A stretch of DNA of 64,000 bases from UBA2588 sp964343075 (GTDB taxonomy: Bacteria; Chloroflexota; Dehalococcoidia; Lucifugimonadales; UBA3495), in the NCBI GenBank assembly GCA_964343075.1, contig CAYFGT010000002.1:94196-158195 (forward strand). Reading direction: 5' to 3'. Within the stretch, counting starts at the first letter, position 1, and each line of letters begins with the position of its first letter. Below the pieces are notes generated by a model. That model was given only the letters and a program-made list of their open reading frames with translations, had not been told where the DNA came from and did not search any database. The position numbers and the translations under genes were made by a program. Of this stretch, positions 1-7,557 are shown in pieces.

Positions 1-1037
1 CTTGATACGAAATGTTTGTCATAATGTATGTCTTGGCTGTTAATAACAGGGCCTGCTGCTATACTGTTTTCCTGCAGTAAATGCATGATGTCATATTTGT
101 CCTGTGTTTGAGTCCACTCACTTAGGATAACATCTATCTCATTATGATTTTTTATCCGATCGTTCAGATGGATGAATTTGGGATCTTTGGCAATTGCGGG
201 TTTATTGATCAGGGAACATAGTGTTTGCCATTCTTCGTCACTATCAACCGAAATTGCGATCCATTGGTCATTTCCTTTCGTTGGGTAACAGTTTTGAGGA
301 GCTCTAAACGGACTTTTATTCCCGATTCTGTCTGCTTCTTGCCCATTCAACTGGGCGTTTAGCAAATATTCGGATATAAACATTACTCCCGTTTGATACA
401 TTCCGATATCTATCCATTGCCCTTTGCCTGTTTCACTCCGATATTTTAAGGCTCCACCCAGTGCAAATAATGCTGTCCAAGTTGCCAGGAAGTCTACAAA
501 AGAAGCACCAGCTTTAGAAGGAGGCCCATTTTCATATCCGGTTAGGTTTGCCATTCCATGACTTAGTTCAGCTGTAGTGGCTTGACTTGGATAGCTGGAA
601 TACGGCCCATCTCCGTGTCCATATCCAGTGTTGCTGACCATAATTATGTCAGGCTTGAGTTTTTTAAGATTGGGATAATCTAATCCCCACCCCTTCATTA
701 CTCTAGGGGTGAAATTTTCCATGACCACATCACTGATTTTAACCATTTCTTTAAACAGTTCTCTTCCCTCAGGATCTGCCATATTAATCACTAAAGAGTT
801 TTTCCCTCGGTTGATAAGGTTGAAAGTAGAAGGTCTGTTCCACCAGTCTTCTCCGTGATCGTTGTCAGCGAAAACCCCTGCGTACCCGCCTGTTCTGGTT
901 ACGTCAGGGCGAGAAGGACCTTCGATTTTGATGACTTCTGCCCCTAGGTCCGCTAAATGTCCGCCAGCGTAAGGGAGTGCAAATACGTATGTGGAGTCTA
1001 ATATCCGTAATCCTTCTAATGGGCGAGGGTTAGTCAT
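1..1037 (-). CDS. CaiB/BaiF family III CoA-transferase (partial, C-terminus off the left edge)
   Basis: The reading frame starts with ATG at 1037 and stays open to the window edge, giving 345 codons. The start MTNPRPLEGLRILD and the stretch LADLGAEVIKIEGP are typical of family III CoA-transferases, which move CoA between carboxylic acids through an aspartyl-CoA thioester. The likely catalytic Asp is residue 182 (SFVDFLATW). The stop of the upstream CaiB paralogue (TAA, 1038-1040) directly abuts this ATG, so the two are one transcription unit and probably translationally coupled. The substrate cannot be read from the sequence. The call is secure at family level; the real C-terminus lies outside the window. 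Confidence 0.9.
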   Translation of the reverse strand, partial: MTNPRPLEGLRILDSTYVFALPYAGGHLADLGAEVIKIEGPSRPDVTRTGGYAGVFADNDHGEDWWNRPSTFNLINRGKNSLVINMADPEGRELFKEMVKISDVVMENFTPRVMKGWGLDYPNLKKLKPDIIMVSNTGYGHGDGPYSSYPSQATTAELSHGMANLTGYENGPPSKAGASFVDFLATWTALFALGGALKYRSETGKGQWIDIGMYQTGVMFISEYLLNAQLNGQEADRIGNKSPFRAPQNCYPTKGNDQWIAISVDSDEEWQTLCSLINKPAIAKDPKFIHLNDRIKNHNEIDVILSEWTQTQDKYDIMHLLQENSIAAGPVINSQDIHYDKHFVS

Positions 1038-2234
1038 TTATACAACTCCTATTTGCCGGAGTTTCACCAATTGCGCGGCTGTAAATTCTAGATTGTCTAT
1101 ATAAATTTCTTCGTTATGTTGCCCTAGTGTAGGTGCTGGGTACCTCATTTTGAATGGGGTGGCACTATATTTGAATAATTCAGCCGGGACATTTACTTTT
1201 CCGAAATATGGATGCTCGATCTCATGGTAGAATCCTCGTGACTGTAATTGTTCACAGTCATTCAATTCCGTTGCAGTTTGGGCTACTCCAAATAACATCC
1301 GAGCCTCTGAGGCCTTCCTGAATAATTCCCATTTTCCTTTGTTTTTCATATAACTCTCCACAATATTGTCGAGTTCAGAACCGTGGGCTATTCGCTGTTC
1401 GCGTATGGCAAATTTTGGTTCAAGCAATTCTGGAGATTCGAAAAAGTTTGCTATGTCTTCCCAGGAAGCACCACCTCCGGTTTGCCATACTACCCAACCG
1501 TCTTTTGTTGCTTGTGCGGCTTGTTCGGAGTTGCTACCTTCGGCTTTTCTCCTAGTTTGGGTTCCTCCCATAAATGGGTATATTGACTGAGTTGCCATCA
1601 TTGTAGAAGCGACGCATTCTGTGATAGAAACATCTATATGTTCTCCAATACCGGTAAGGCCACTTTTAAATAGTGAGATACTAGTTGCTCCGGCCCCAAA
1701 TAGCCCTCCTTCATATTCAGCTTGCATACCTGCGTGCTTTAGTGGCTGTTGGCCTTGTACACCACTAATGCTCATGATTAAGCTCATCGCATAGTTGATT
1801 AGTTCGGAGGCTTTAAAATTTTTGTAAGGCCCCGTCTGACCGAAAGGGGTAATAGACGTCATACTTAACTTAGGATTGATTTGCTGCAACGTAGGAAGGT
1901 CTAGCCCTAATTGTTTCATGAAACCCGGTTGAAAACTTTCAATGATGAGATCTGCTCTTGAAGCTAAATCTTTGAAAATATTTTTGCCAATCGATGTTTC
2001 AAGATTGAGAGTGATACCTTTCTTGTTGAAGTTATGAGTGAAAAAAGATAGGCTTTTTTCATAGTGAGGATCATTTTCGAAGAATGGGCCCTGAGTTCGT
2101 AATTTAACTCCGTTGATGGGTTCTATTTTTAAAACATTAGCTCCATAATCAGCAAATAGTCTAGCGCAGAAGGAGCCTGATACATCTTCACTGACGTCTA
2201 GTATAGTGAGGTTTTCGAAAACATTGTTAAGCAT
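1038..2234 (-). CDS. CaiB/BaiF family III CoA-transferase, Glu at the catalytic Asp position
   Basis: This 398-residue protein has the family III fold signature (FADYGANVLKIEP near residues 28-39, DLIIESFQPG near 95-104). At the place where the catalytic Asp normally sits before a hydrophobic-Gly stretch, it reads GMQAEYEGGLFG, which puts Glu173 where the adjacent paralogue has Asp182. It may therefore be a non-catalytic or altered partner. Two-subunit family III enzymes are known (BbsE/BbsF, benzylsuccinate CoA-transferase), and the zero-base spacing to the next gene fits a heteromer. The start ATG at 2234 faces the divergent aldolase gene. The loss of Asp is from an alignment by eye and should be checked. 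Confidence 0.87.
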   Translation of the reverse strand: MLNNVFENLTILDVSEDVSGSFCARLFADYGANVLKIEPINGVKLRTQGPFFENDPHYEKSLSFFTHNFNKKGITLNLETSIGKNIFKDLASRADLIIESFQPGFMKQLGLDLPTLQQINPKLSMTSITPFGQTGPYKNFKASELINYAMSLIMSISGVQGQQPLKHAGMQAEYEGGLFGAGATSISLFKSGLTGIGEHIDVSITECVASTMMATQSIYPFMGGTQTRRKAEGSNSEQAAQATKDGWVVWQTGGGASWEDIANFFESPELLEPKFAIREQRIAHGSELDNIVESYMKNKGKWELFRKASEARMLFGVAQTATELNDCEQLQSRGFYHEIEHPYFGKVNVPAELFKYSATPFKMRYPAPTLGQHNEEIYIDNLEFTAAQLVKLRQIGVV

Positions 2235-2307
2235 TAGTTTTTTTTCAGTTATTGTGGATTCTTTGCCAATCGAGACAGGATTGTATCTGAACTATATCTT
2301 TAAGGCA

Positions 2308-2322
2308 ACTTAATAATTAAGT
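2308..2322. promoter_or_regulatory. 15-bp perfect palindrome in a divergent intergenic region
   Basis: ACTTAATAATTAAGT is a perfect inverted repeat with 7-base arms and one central base. It lies 40 bases before the aldolase ATG and 74 bases before the divergent CaiB ATG. This is the usual size and place for a repressor operator, but AT-rich palindromes can also arise by chance, and no matching regulator gene is in the window. Confidence 0.35.
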
Positions 2323-2361
2323 ACAATCAGTAAAGTGAAAAATGAGCCATAGGAGGAAGGA

Positions 2362-3138
2362 ATGGTCAGAGATAACAGAGTAAAACAAGTAATGAATTCT
2401 GGAGGTTTAGCTTTAGGAACATATGTAGGACTCGCTGATCCCCAAATTGTTGAAATAATAGGATTAGCTGGATATGACGCTGCGTTCATAGATATGGAAC
2501 ACACAACTTGGGATTTGTCCACCATAGGAGAAATGATTAAATCTGCGGATTTGGTAGGAATTACTTCTGTCGTGCGAGTCCCTGGGAATGATGAAAATTT
2601 AATCCTTAGATTATTAGATATGGGAGCTGAAGGGATCATAATTCCTCACATTGAAGGCTTAGAGGGAGCTAAACGGGCAGTTGATGCTGTTCGTTATCCA
2701 CCTATGGGTACTAGAGGTGCAGCTGGTAGTAGCAGAGCTGCGAGGTTTGGCACGGTCAAATGGGAGGAACACGTAAATACATCGAATACGCAAATTTTGT
2801 TGTCCGTAATGTGTGAGGACGATAAAGGGATTAGTGAAATTGAACAAATAGCAGCTTTAGATGGTATAGATCTTGTGTCGATTGGCCCTACTGATTTTTC
2901 TGAATATATGGGTATAAGAGATCCAAAAGATGATAGATTGAGAGGAAAGTTGAATGACTTAGCAGAGGCTGTTAAGGCTGTCGGTAAAGCTAAGTTATCA
3001 GTTCCAATGCATCATCCAGCCTTGCCTTTGGACGCTAATGACTTGCTCTCACTTGGTGTGGGATACACACATGTTGGCCCTCCTCCCGGATCGATTTTAT
3101 ATCAATCATTGGCTAGCAGACTGAAAGAGATAAGATGA
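2362..3138 (+). CDS. HpcH/HpaI family aldolase
   Basis: This 258-residue protein is a class II, metal-dependent aldolase of the HpcH/HpaI type, which cleaves or forms 2-keto-3-deoxy or 4-hydroxy-2-oxo acids to give pyruvate plus an aldehyde. It shows LGTYVGLADPQIVEIIG at the start, FIDMEHTTWD (catalytic His region), VVRVPGND (substrate Arg) and YPPMGTRGAAG. Length matches the family. The start ATG has a strong ribosome site, AGGAGGAAGG, a few bases upstream. It is the first gene of a same-strand run with DUF192, PfkB and S26 genes. 2-dehydro-3-deoxyglucarate aldolase and 4-hydroxy-2-oxovalerate aldolase are both possible. Confidence 0.9.
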   Translation: MVRDNRVKQVMNSGGLALGTYVGLADPQIVEIIGLAGYDAAFIDMEHTTWDLSTIGEMIKSADLVGITSVVRVPGNDENLILRLLDMGAEGIIIPHIEGLEGAKRAVDAVRYPPMGTRGAAGSSRAARFGTVKWEEHVNTSNTQILLSVMCEDDKGISEIEQIAALDGIDLVSIGPTDFSEYMGIRDPKDDRLRGKLNDLAEAVKAVGKAKLSVPMHHPALPLDANDLLSLGVGYTHVGPPPGSILYQSLASRLKEIR

Positions 3139-3165
3139 AAATCATAAATAAGTGTTAACTCGTCT

Positions 3166-3663
3166 ATGAAGCTAATATTCGTTTCTAGTCTATTGTTCGT
3201 GATTATGTTGGGAGCTTGCCAAGTTGATGAAGTTGATTCATACAATTGGGGAGGTCGTTTAGGGAACTCTGTTCAAATAGGAGTTGATATCATATCTGTT
3301 GATATTGCAGATACTCCCGAATTGCGAATGATTGGCCTCTCTGAGCATGAACGATTAGATGAAGGTAGCGGAATGCTTTTTGTTTATTCTAAGGCAGGGT
3401 CGCGTGCTTTTTGGATGAAAGGAATGGAATTCCCGTTGGATATTATCTGGATAACATCAGATTGTAGAATTGGTAAAGTTACGGAAAATGTTCAAGTTCC
3501 CAATTATGAAAATGTAAATGATACGGGTTATAGGACATATGAATCTGATGGTCCAGTTCAATTTGTCCTGGAAGTCAATTCAGGGTATGCCGATGAACAC
3601 AACGTGAGAGCTGGAGACGCTGTGGTGTTTTTGGGTCCGTTGACCGAGGATTATCAATGTTAG
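3166..3663 (+). CDS. DUF192 family lipoprotein
   Basis: The 165-residue product begins with a lipoprotein signal peptide (MKLIFVSSLL, then lipobox LGAC with Cys18), so it is probably anchored on the outer face of the membrane. The rest is a DUF192 domain: IADTPELRMIGLSEHERLDEG, SGMLFVYSKAG, FWMKGMEFPLDIIWI and a closing VLEVNSGYADEHNVRAGD. The biochemical role of DUF192 is unknown. It starts 27 bases after the aldolase stop and ends 16 bases before the kinase ATG, consistent with co-transcription. Confidence 0.88.
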   Translation: MKLIFVSSLLFVIMLGACQVDEVDSYNWGGRLGNSVQIGVDIISVDIADTPELRMIGLSEHERLDEGSGMLFVYSKAGSRAFWMKGMEFPLDIIWITSDCRIGKVTENVQVPNYENVNDTGYRTYESDGPVQFVLEVNSGYADEHNVRAGDAVVFLGPLTEDYQC

Positions 3664-3679
3664 AAAAGTGCAGGTAAGA

Positions 3680-4597
3680 ATGAAAGTTTTAGTTTCTGGG
3701 TCGTTAGCTTATGACAGGATTATGGATTTTAGTGGAATATTTAGTGACCATATACTCCCGGATAAATTGGATGATATAAATGTGAGTTTTACTGTAGACA
3801 ACTTGACAGAAAACTACGGAGGTACTGCTGGGAATATCGCATATGCGCTGCAATGTATGGGGGAAACTCCAGTTTTACTGGCGACTCTTGGGTATGACCA
3901 CCATCGATACTCAGCTCGGTTAGAAGAACTTAATATAGATACAACGTATGTGAAGCTTATTGAAGATGATGCGACTTCATCTGGTTTCGTAACGACAGAT
4001 AGTGATGGTAATCAAATTACAGCATTTAACTTAGGAGCAATGAAATATGAGTGTGATTTCACTGAAAAGGCAATTAACTTCGAAGATACAATAGCTATCA
4101 TTGCCCCAGGAAATATCCAAGATATGGTTAGGTTATCTGAGATATATCATGAACACCAAGTCTATTCTATATTTGATCCCAGTCAATCTCTTCCGGTTTG
4201 GAATGGGGAAGACCTAAGAACTGCAATAATGCAAAATGATATTACTATAAGTAATATGTACGAATTATCATTAATTGAAAACATTACGGGTTGGAGTACA
4301 GAACAATTTGTTGAGCAAGCAGGTACAGTAATTACAACAAAAGGACAAGCAGGGTCTGAGATTTTTTATGAAGGCTCCAGAATTAGTATTGATTGTGTAA
4401 ATGCTGAGCAAGTGATTGATCCAACAGGTGCTGGAGATTCATACAGAGGAGGTTTGTTAAAAGGTTTAACCCAAGGTTGGTCCCTGATGGATAGCTGCAA
4501 ACTTGGTGCTGTTGTTGCAAGTAAAGTTGTGTCAACTCGAGGCACTCAAAATTATTCCATAACTTTTGAAGAAGCTTATAGAAGGTTGGCTGAGTGA
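3680..4597 (+). CDS. PfkB family carbohydrate/nucleoside kinase
   Basis: This is a ribokinase-fold sugar or nucleoside kinase. The PfkB hallmarks are the N-terminal VSGSLAYDRIMD, the GGTAGNIAYAL substrate/lid region and the C-terminal anion-hole motif DPTGAGDSYRGGLLKG with the catalytic Asp in GAGD. A GTG at 3668 would extend it by four residues, but the ATG at 3680 has AGG five bases upstream and gives the usual short N-terminus, so it is preferred. The sequence resembles adenosine/ribokinase-like members, but the substrate cannot be assigned. It sits between DUF192 and the S26 peptidase gene in one run. Confidence 0.88.
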   Translation: MKVLVSGSLAYDRIMDFSGIFSDHILPDKLDDINVSFTVDNLTENYGGTAGNIAYALQCMGETPVLLATLGYDHHRYSARLEELNIDTTYVKLIEDDATSSGFVTTDSDGNQITAFNLGAMKYECDFTEKAINFEDTIAIIAPGNIQDMVRLSEIYHEHQVYSIFDPSQSLPVWNGEDLRTAIMQNDITISNMYELSLIENITGWSTEQFVEQAGTVITTKGQAGSEIFYEGSRISIDCVNAEQVIDPTGAGDSYRGGLLKGLTQGWSLMDSCKLGAVVASKVVSTRGTQNYSITFEEAYRRLAE

Positions 4598-4612
4598 TAG
4601 GGTTCTAGATTA

Positions 4613-5020
4613 ATGTTGTTATCAAGTTATTTCAGATCGCTAGTGAATCGTTATAAACTTGGATCTAGTAAAGATAGCATGCGTGAAACTTTTCCACATA
4701 ACGCTAGATTTTTAGTTATACCTCGTCGAAATGATAGTTCATATGGAAAAGGTGATGTAGTAGTATTCCAAGATTTGTCTGATGGAAGTATAAATCTGGT
4801 AAAAAGAATTATCGGCACTCCAGATGAGGATATTGTTGTTGATGGTAAAGAGTACTTCCTGGGTACAGATGAATATTTCGTCATTGGAGAATCGCATGGT
4901 CATGTCTCAGGATATATTCCATATGATAGTCGGTACTTTGGCCCAATATCTGTTAACTATATTATCGGTAGAGCTTGGTTTATGTATTGGCCGTTAGGCA
5001 GAATAGGTAGAGTTTCCTAG
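4613..5020 (+). CDS. S26 family signal-peptidase-like protein without membrane anchor
   Basis: This 135-residue protein matches the catalytic core of type I signal peptidases. The motif around Ser22 (DSMRETF) replaces the usual SMxPTL, Lys64 in LVKRIIG fits the general base of the Ser/Lys dyad, and YDSRYFGP followed by IIGRAWFMYWP matches the C-terminal box. Most S26 proteins have at least one N-terminal transmembrane helix; none is seen here. Short forms like this include the nickel superoxide dismutase maturation protease, but no sodN gene is in the window. Its target is unknown. The stop overlaps the convergent next gene by four bases. Confidence 0.75.
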   Translation: MLLSSYFRSLVNRYKLGSSKDSMRETFPHNARFLVIPRRNDSSYGKGDVVVFQDLSDGSINLVKRIIGTPDEDIVVDGKEYFLGTDEYFVIGESHGHVSGYIPYDSRYFGPISVNYIIGRAWFMYWPLGRIGRVS

Positions 5021-5286
5021 AAATTCCAGAAATTACCGACCTGACATACCAAGTCTACAGAGTGGATTGATTCAGCTTCCCATCCAACCATATTTATCCA
5101 GTCTTCAAAATGTTGTTGTTCAGCTGCTTCGCATTCTGAAACGATTTTGCCGCTATCTAGATCAGCGTAGACTTTGAGGATAGTCGTCCTACGATCAGGT
5201 CTCCATTTGGCGACACCTGCCAATTTTGATTTGAATTGTTCTTCAGTAAGTCCTGGAACATTGTGTATTGCCATGAATCTTGCCAT
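5017..5286 (-). CDS. Small DUF4242-like protein
   Basis: The 89-residue product starts MARFMAIHNVPG and has WEAESIHSVDLV near the end, which resembles small ferredoxin-fold DUF4242/SCO4226-type proteins. Function is unknown and the family call is tentative. It follows the MaoC-like gene on the same strand by 12 bases, and its stop overlaps the convergent S26 gene by four bases. There is no signal peptide or membrane segment. Confidence 0.6.
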   Translation of the reverse strand: MARFMAIHNVPGLTEEQFKSKLAGVAKWRPDRRTTILKVYADLDSGKIVSECEAAEQQHFEDWINMVGWEAESIHSVDLVCQVGNFWNF

Positions 5287-5298
5287 TGTTTTTCTCCT

Positions 5299-5856
5299 CT
5301 AATCTTGTGGTGGCACAAAAGGATACGGTATATCTTTGCCGCCACGTATGGGTAATACGACAGTTGCGGTACCAGGCATACTTTCAACTCCATCTTGTGT
5401 CTTCATTCCAATTTCCAATTCGATGATACCCATGCCGTCTTTCTCAGTTTTGTCGACTACAGTGCCCCACATTATTAGCACGTCATTAGGGGTCAACATT
5501 GCACGATGTTCGAATCTAGCTTTCCAAGGCCAACCTCCTGGTGATACCCAATCTTTCAAAAATTGAGGGACTACAGATTGTTTCCATGACCCATGAACTA
5601 AAATGGTTGGATTCTTGTCATGATTTAACGCAAAGTCTAAATCGTAGTGAATTCTGTGGAAGTTTTCTATACTAGCTGACCACCTGAAAAGATGAGTTGG
5701 GGTTTGCCTGTATATGTATTTAGGGAGCTCTTGTCCTACTTCTACATCGTCATAATAAATTTGTTGTTTGTTTCTAATCGCCTGATCATCGGGACGTTCA
5801 TTATGTTTTATAATGTCCTCAGGGTCCATATTTAATAAGTCATCAACTGTAACCAT
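5299..5856 (-). CDS. MaoC-like hot-dog dehydratase, second subunit type
   Basis: A hot-dog-fold acyl dehydratase/hydratase-like protein of 185 residues. The key stretch ENFHRIHYDLDFA followed by ILVHGSWKQ matches the MaoC active-site region (His and the following HG). An in-frame TTG at 5874 would add six residues, but the ATG at 5856 has AGAGG seven bases upstream and is the better start. It directly follows a gene for the complementary FAS1-like MaoC N-terminal domain protein; such pairs usually form one hydratase acting on acyl-CoA thioesters. Substrate unknown. Confidence 0.85.
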   Translation of the reverse strand: MVTVDDLLNMDPEDIIKHNERPDDQAIRNKQQIYYDDVEVGQELPKYIYRQTPTHLFRWSASIENFHRIHYDLDFALNHDKNPTILVHGSWKQSVVPQFLKDWVSPGGWPWKARFEHRAMLTPNDVLIMWGTVVDKTEKDGMGIIELEIGMKTQDGVESMPGTATVVLPIRGGKDIPYPFVPPQD

Positions 5857-5874
5857 ATTATTACCTCTAATCAA

Positions 5875-6429
5875 TTATCGTCTGATCGTTGTTGCGCGTG
5901 TTATACACAATAGATGATCATCTTGGTTGTAGAATTTTGTTTCTCTAGTTATCAATAGAAAAGCATTTCCTTCTCTGCCCACTCGTTCTCGGATATCGGA
6001 GTATCTATGTTGGAATTTGATTCTGTCTCCAATTGAAGGATATTCATATAATTCAAGTTCATTACCGCCGTTGACCACGCGTACTAGATCAGTTGGCACA
6101 TTAGGAAGTTCTCCGAACTTTTTCACCGATCCTATACCATCAGAGAAAGGATTTTCTTCAAAAGCCTGAGTTACAGGATCGCCTCCACCTAAAGGTATTC
6201 GGCTGCTCATGTAAGAGACCATGATAGGGGGTACAGTTAGTTGGCCAAACCTACTACTTTTTGCCCATTCTTCGTCCCAATACATTGGATCTGGATCCAT
6301 TAACGCTTGGGCAAACCGTCTAAGATATTCTTGGTCTACCACTCCCATCATTTCTACCATTTCACCTTCAACACCAATCATTGATTGGACTTCCGGGGTC
6401 ATTTTTGATTCTGCTGGTGTATTACTCAT
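5875..6429 (-). CDS. MaoC N-terminal / FAS1-like dehydratase domain protein
   Basis: This 184-residue protein resembles the N-terminal hot-dog module of two-domain MaoC dehydratases: an early GVEGEMVEMMGVVDQEYLRRFAQALMDPDPMYWDEE, then FGQLTVPPIMVSYM, and IGDRIKFQHRYSDIRERVGR. The typical partner is encoded 18 bases downstream, so together they probably make a heteromeric enoyl-CoA or hydroxyacyl-CoA (de)hydratase. A Gfo/Idh/MocA gene lies 24 bases upstream on the same strand, which makes a short catabolic operon plausible. Confidence 0.83.
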   Translation of the reverse strand: MSNTPAESKMTPEVQSMIGVEGEMVEMMGVVDQEYLRRFAQALMDPDPMYWDEEWAKSSRFGQLTVPPIMVSYMSSRIPLGGGDPVTQAFEENPFSDGIGSVKKFGELPNVPTDLVRVVNGGNELELYEYPSIGDRIKFQHRYSDIRERVGREGNAFLLITRETKFYNQDDHLLCITRATTIRR

Positions 6430-6453
6430 AATAATTCTCCGTTAGGTATTTAT

Positions 6454-7488
6454 TTATAGAGGTAGGCTGATTTCTTGCCCAGTCTGCCAGCTTCTTGTGA
6501 CTGCTTCTGTGAATTCCATGTAGTGAACTCCGACGTCAAATGGAGTCCGCGTAACTGGTTCAGTTCCTCTTACGGCATTGATGAATTCTTCCTCTACTCT
6601 CCAATAAGCTTGCTTTGATTCAGGGTTTTCCATTGCTTCTAAAGATTTATCGCCCCGTTTCCCTGCGAAAACGTTTAATTGATTATCTACTTTAACAGTA
6701 CCTTCACTCCCATATATCATAACGGAATTACCAGAAGATAATCCTGTTACGGTGCTAAAGCTCAGTCTCGCTTGTGCACCATTCGCCAGTCTTGCTAATA
6801 TATCTATATGATCCGGGATAGTAATTCCTGTATAGTTACCCGAATCGTCTTTGCGTGCTGGTACATTGATTGTTGCCATTGCGGAGACGGATTGAGCTTC
6901 TCCAACCCATCTGATCATTGCTTCGTACCAAATACCCATGTTCATTATATTGAAACCACTGAATTTGCGTTCGTTTCTCCAATGTAATGGAGCATCGCAG
7001 TCTATGAAGCCTGGTTGCAAGGACTCAACGTGTATGGCTAGCAATTTACCTATATAGCCATCATTAACAAGTTCACTAAGTAAATTATCTACTTTAAATG
7101 ATAGAGGAGAGGGTACGATTTGAGCAACCAGATGAGGATTTTCTTTGGAAGCAGCAAGCATGTGATGAGCGTCCTCTGCTGTAGCAGCCATTCTAGCTTC
7201 ACATAATACATGTTTGCCGCTTTCCAAAGCATTAATTGTTATTGTGGAGTGCATATATGGCCAGGTACCAATGCAAATAGCATCGATATCGGGATCCATA
7301 AGTAATTGCTGCCAATCCCCGTAAACCTTGGGGATATTGAATTGGTCCGCTACGACGTTACCGGATTCAATAGATCTATTGGCTACAGCTACCAATTCCA
7401 CGTCATCTATTTTTTGGAATCCAGGAATGTGGCGATCTCTCGTGTTGCGCCCAGCTCCTATTAACCCTACTCTGACTTTATCTGCCAT
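6454..7488 (-). CDS. Gfo/Idh/MocA family NAD(P)-dependent oxidoreductase
   Basis: The 344-residue protein starts with a Rossmann dinucleotide site (GLIGAGRNTRDRHIPGF) and continues into the Gfo/Idh/MocA C-terminal domain (MNMGIWYEAMIRWVGEAQSVSAM, GSEGTVKVDNQLNVFAGKRG). The usual EKP motif after the Rossmann fold reads C-E-A-R-M-A, so the catalytic Lys is absent. This variant occurs in a subgroup of the family and could mean a different reaction. It probably oxidises a sugar or cyclitol derivative; the substrate is not readable. It precedes the MaoC-like pair on the same strand. Confidence 0.87.
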   Translation of the reverse strand: MADKVRVGLIGAGRNTRDRHIPGFQKIDDVELVAVANRSIESGNVVADQFNIPKVYGDWQQLLMDPDIDAICIGTWPYMHSTITINALESGKHVLCEARMAATAEDAHHMLAASKENPHLVAQIVPSPLSFKVDNLLSELVNDGYIGKLLAIHVESLQPGFIDCDAPLHWRNERKFSGFNIMNMGIWYEAMIRWVGEAQSVSAMATINVPARKDDSGNYTGITIPDHIDILARLANGAQARLSFSTVTGLSSGNSVMIYGSEGTVKVDNQLNVFAGKRGDKSLEAMENPESKQAYWRVEEEFINAVRGTEPVTRTPFDVGVHYMEFTEAVTRSWQTGQEISLPL

Positions 7489-7557
7489 TGTGTACTCCTA
7501 TGTGATCTAATCTATAACAACGGCATTATATTGCAGGCGAGGGGCCGGAGTCCATGT

